The notes beneath the pieces are model-generated. The model was given only the letters and a program-made list of their open reading frames with translations. It searched no databases and was not told the DNA's origin. From assembly GCA_031472005.1 (NCBI GenBank), contig PZJY01000001.1, positions 1,984,001-2,048,000 on the forward strand: DNA of 64,000 nt. The letters are read 5' to 3'. Positions within the stretch are counted from its first letter, which is position 1, and each line of letters opens with the position of its first letter. Both the position numbers and the translations under genes were made by a program. The DNA comes from Tetracladium setigerum. Its lineage: Eukaryota > Ascomycota > Leotiomycetes > Helotiales. Below, piece after piece: positions 61,485 through 64,000 of the stretch.

Positions 61485-62894
61485 ATGACTCTCAAAGACC
61501 GCCTCGCCGCTGCTTTCAGGACGAAAAAGGCTACGAAAAAATTGACGAAAGTACCCTCCAGGTCAGAAACCCTCGAGATAGCTCGCAAGCGCTCGTTCAC
61601 CAGTAGCCGGAGCGCTTTTCAACAGGAATTTGAGAAGCCATCAACCGATAATATTGACATCCAAACGGGGGAACGTCGAGATGATACTGCTTTGCTACAT
61701 GGCTTAGCTCATCATGAGTCGATGGACTCTTTGGATTCAGAGTTTAATCGTCGGCGGGTGGAAGAAGGGGACAGACTGCCCGGAGAACAGTCCATTGCTA
61801 GTTTGCCAGATGGGCTCTGGAGTTATATTGCAACTTATTTATCGCCATCCGATGCTGCAAGCTTGGCTTTCTCGAGCAAAACTTTGCTCTTAAGACTTGG
61901 AAAGCACCCGTGGAGTGTCTTGGATTTCCCTGAAAATCTGAAGTTCAAAACCGAATTTCTCCTTCACATGGATCGATTTCTACCACATCACTTGCTTTGC
62001 TTTTCATGTGGGCTTTATCACCCAAGACTTAATCCAGGCGAAGAGCGATTGAAAATGACTCGAGTCATCAATCCTGTTGTAAAATGTCCCTACGCTGGCA
62101 AGCCTGAAAACAATACACCCCGCAAGATTCGGATCGCGGTTGGACACACACTCCCATTCCCCTTCGCCCAGCTAGTTATGCGAGCCCATCTCTACTCGCC
62201 AGAGCATGGAATTCCTCTCCACACACTCTTCCGACGCTGGCAAGATCGAGACAGCGAATGGATGATTGAATCTAGCTATTTCATCCATAAGGGCCATCTG
62301 TTAATGCGAGTAGTCAGTCGAAGTTTTGCGTCAGCCTCAATGCCGCCAAGCGCACAACGGGTTTTGCTTTACTCCCCAAGGGAAGACTACACTCCTTACT
62401 TCTCAACTTGTTCGCACTGGAGAGATGGCGAGCTCATGAATATCTGCAAATGTGCACTAAGTCACATCCCGAAACCTGTACAGACCATTTCACAACAGTT
62501 GCACACGGGACCCCAATTCACCCGACCAACCCGAAATCCAAATCCAATTGTCAGCTTGTGTAGCTATTGCCGGCCGATGAGGAGGTGCCCAGAGTGTCCG
62601 ACGGAGTATCTGGTGGAGTTGAAATTTGCAGAGGACAAGAATGATCCGTTGAATCGCTTCAAGCAGGTTATTGCTGTGACGAGATGGAGTGATTTGGGGA
62701 ATTGTCAGAACTCTGTGGAATGGGCTGCTATTAATGGGGCTGTGACGGATTTTGATTCATTTGGGGCTATTGGGAAGCGAACTGTTTCAGGAAAATTTGA
62801 ATCACAGTCAGGTGTCGCTATTCCAGGGCAGCGACTGATGTCGCTGAATCCGAAGCATGAAAAGTTAGGGGAGGATGGAGATCATTGGTATTGA
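61485..62894 (+). CDS. F-box domain protein
   Basis: Probable substrate receptor of an SCF ubiquitin ligase. Single exon, 469 residues. The N-terminus is basic (LKDRLAAAFRTKKATKKLTK). The F-box lies near residues 104-145 (SIASLPDGLWSYIATYLSPS, DAASLAFSSKTLLLRLG). Behind it is a family-specific region with several Cys pairs (LLCFSCGLYHPRLN, CKCALSHIP, LCSYCRPMRRCPECPTEYL) that may bind zinc. The ATG at 61485 gives a natural basic start. The frame is open further upstream but contains no other ATG there. Target unknown. Confidence 0.88.
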   Translation: MTLKDRLAAAFRTKKATKKLTKVPSRSETLEIARKRSFTSSRSAFQQEFEKPSTDNIDIQTGERRDDTALLHGLAHHESMDSLDSEFNRRRVEEGDRLPGEQSIASLPDGLWSYIATYLSPSDAASLAFSSKTLLLRLGKHPWSVLDFPENLKFKTEFLLHMDRFLPHHLLCFSCGLYHPRLNPGEERLKMTRVINPVVKCPYAGKPENNTPRKIRIAVGHTLPFPFAQLVMRAHLYSPEHGIPLHTLFRRWQDRDSEWMIESSYFIHKGHLLMRVVSRSFASASMPPSAQRVLLYSPREDYTPYFSTCSHWRDGELMNICKCALSHIPKPVQTISQQLHTGPQFTRPTRNPNPIVSLCSYCRPMRRCPECPTEYLVELKFAEDKNDPLNRFKQVIAVTRWSDLGNCQNSVEWAAINGAVTDFDSFGAIGKRTVSGKFESQSGVAIPGQRLMSLNPKHEKLGEDGDHWY

Positions 62895-63210
62895 AGGTGG
62901 ATGCAATCTTCGTCTTTTTTGGTGTAAAACATGTTGCCACGGTGGCCAAAAACATACTTTTTTTTAATAAAAAAAAAGTAATAATGAAAGCAATCGCAAC
63001 CTTATTGAGAAATATACCTACCTATCTCTAGGTTAGTCTTCCTTCTAGGTAGTATATGAAGGCTAGCTTTTTGGAAGGAGCTCACACCCACGCCAAGACT
63101 TACCCAAATATTGCCAGCTCTGACCGCTATCGCCACCCCGAAATAATTTCCCCACATTGTGGCGTGTTCACGTCAAAGTTCCTCTCAAATCTACAACAAA
63201 CATTTCGACG
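62895..63210. other. Short intergenic gap
   Basis: Three hundred bases with an A/T run near 62956-62980 (probable 3' end signals of the F-box gene) and the leader of the next gene. Confidence 0.5.
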
Positions 63211-64000
63211 ATGGCCAAAACAAAGAGCAAGAGGAAGCAGGCCAGCTTGGCCAATGAAGGCCCATCGAAGAAGCCCAAAACTTCATCTACTATTACGCCT
63301 CCACCAGAGAAACCAGTTGGAGAACCCAAAACCATCCAAAGCATAGGTCTCGAAGATGACGACCTTGAGCTAGCAATTGATACCCTAAGGTCCCTCTCAT
63401 CCAATCCAAGCGTCATTAAATCGAAAGCATGCAAGGATTTACGGACAGCCGTGTACGATTTTCGACAGGCTTGCACAACTGGGTTCAATGCATCAGGTTC
63501 GTCCAAGTACTCCTCCCAGTATACCAAAACTAACGTAATGCAGTTGATACAAACTTGACGGCACGGGTAAGTGGCGCATTGGCAGATGGAGGGTACATCG
63601 AGGCAAGGATTTTACTATCGGAGATGAGGATACGAGGAAATACCCCAAAACTTGGTGCTCTTTGCAGGTGGGTTCGAGATCTAGATGTTGTCAGTGGATT
63701 GGCCGAGCAATTGGATGAGTCGAGTCCGAAAAGAAGTGAGAAAGAAGCCGAATTGTTGGTGGTCCTGGATGCTATCCTACGACTTACGGGACCTATCGAC
63801 TATTCTGCAAATGGAATGGCCGTTGCCGAACCAATTATACCACGAAAAGCCTGGGATTTGAGGGAGGGTGCGAGGAGGAGGAAGATATATGACAGTGTTT
63901 TGGATAAAAGCATATTGAACTCTTGTTCTGGGGGTATGAAGGATGGATTTAGAATCATCGAAACGACGCCTGGCGCCGAACGCAAACCACCAAATCTTCA
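63211..64000 (+). CDS. Unknown protein, cut by the window edge
   Basis: Exon 1 is 63211-63496, the intron 63497-63543 (47 nt, ACTAAC branch), and exon 2 runs from 63544 past the end of the window. It begins with a basic nuclear-localisation-like stretch (MAKTKSKRKQASLANEGPSK, KKPK). A helical unit follows (LELAIDTLRSLSSNPSVIKS, ACKDLRTAVYDFRQAC), then ALADGGYIEARILLSEMRIR and KLGALCRWVRDLDVVSGLAE. ILRLTGPIDYSANG and IETTPGAERKPPN come last. The pattern is that of a conserved fungal protein whose C-terminal domain lies beyond the window, so I give no function. Phases across the intron fit. Confidence 0.75.

Overview
This window is eukaryotic nuclear DNA from a filamentous ascomycete (Pezizomycotina). 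The genes carry many short introns (mostly 45-100 nt) with GTNNGT donors and CTNAC/CTAAT-like branch sites. The gene content is typically fungal: an AA11 chitin LPMO, a DUF3433 membrane protein, an RTA1 family protein, a fungal nicotianamine synthase and full-length Tra1. Part of the window also shows a RIP-like, TpA-rich composition. A leotiomycete-like placement is my guess from gene style only. I can support 20 protein-coding genes, one of them cut by the right edge, plus one doubtful ORF. I see no rRNA, convincing tRNA or CRISPR array.

Layout, left to right. 1-3.3 kb is non-coding. 3.3-12.3 kb holds a secreted AA11 LPMO (+), the Gcn2 regulator Yih1/IMPACT (-), a large DUF3433 membrane protein (+) and an AIG2/GGCT-like protein with an 8-nt micro-exon (-). 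After a 3 kb empty stretch, 15-25 kb holds a coiled-coil acidic/basic protein (+), a BCS1-like AAA ATPase (-), a Tlg1/syntaxin-6 SNARE (+) and the PP2A B56 regulatory subunit (-). 25-44 kb is a conserved housekeeping block: the TFIIIC subunit Tfc1 (+), an RBR-type RING protein (-) and the 3,833-residue Tra1 subunit of SAGA/NuA4 (+). 45-53.5 kb holds nicotianamine synthase (+), a small Myb-like nuclear protein (-), malate dehydrogenase (-), a D-2-hydroxyacid dehydrogenase (-) and a Cys-rich GPI-anchored surface protein (-). 54-61 kb is accessory in character: RIP-like DNA, scattered copies of a small GAAAAGTC-rich repeat, a cytochrome P450 (+) and an RTA1-like membrane protein (+). An F-box protein and a truncated unknown gene close the window.

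The strongest pattern in the window is a set of eleven places, in nine genes, where the reading frame is restored only by adding one base. All are net losses of one base, several sit in homopolymers, and one lies in TRA1, an essential gene in budding yeast. The exon lengths add up to whole codons only with the extra base. I read these as consensus deletion errors of the assembly rather than pseudogenes. The coding coordinates below therefore span frame breaks, and each break is noted. The other notable items are the nicotianamine synthase, a TIR-bearing miniature element family, a stop-free intron of 48 nt (divisible by 3) in TRA1, and the 8-nt micro-exon.
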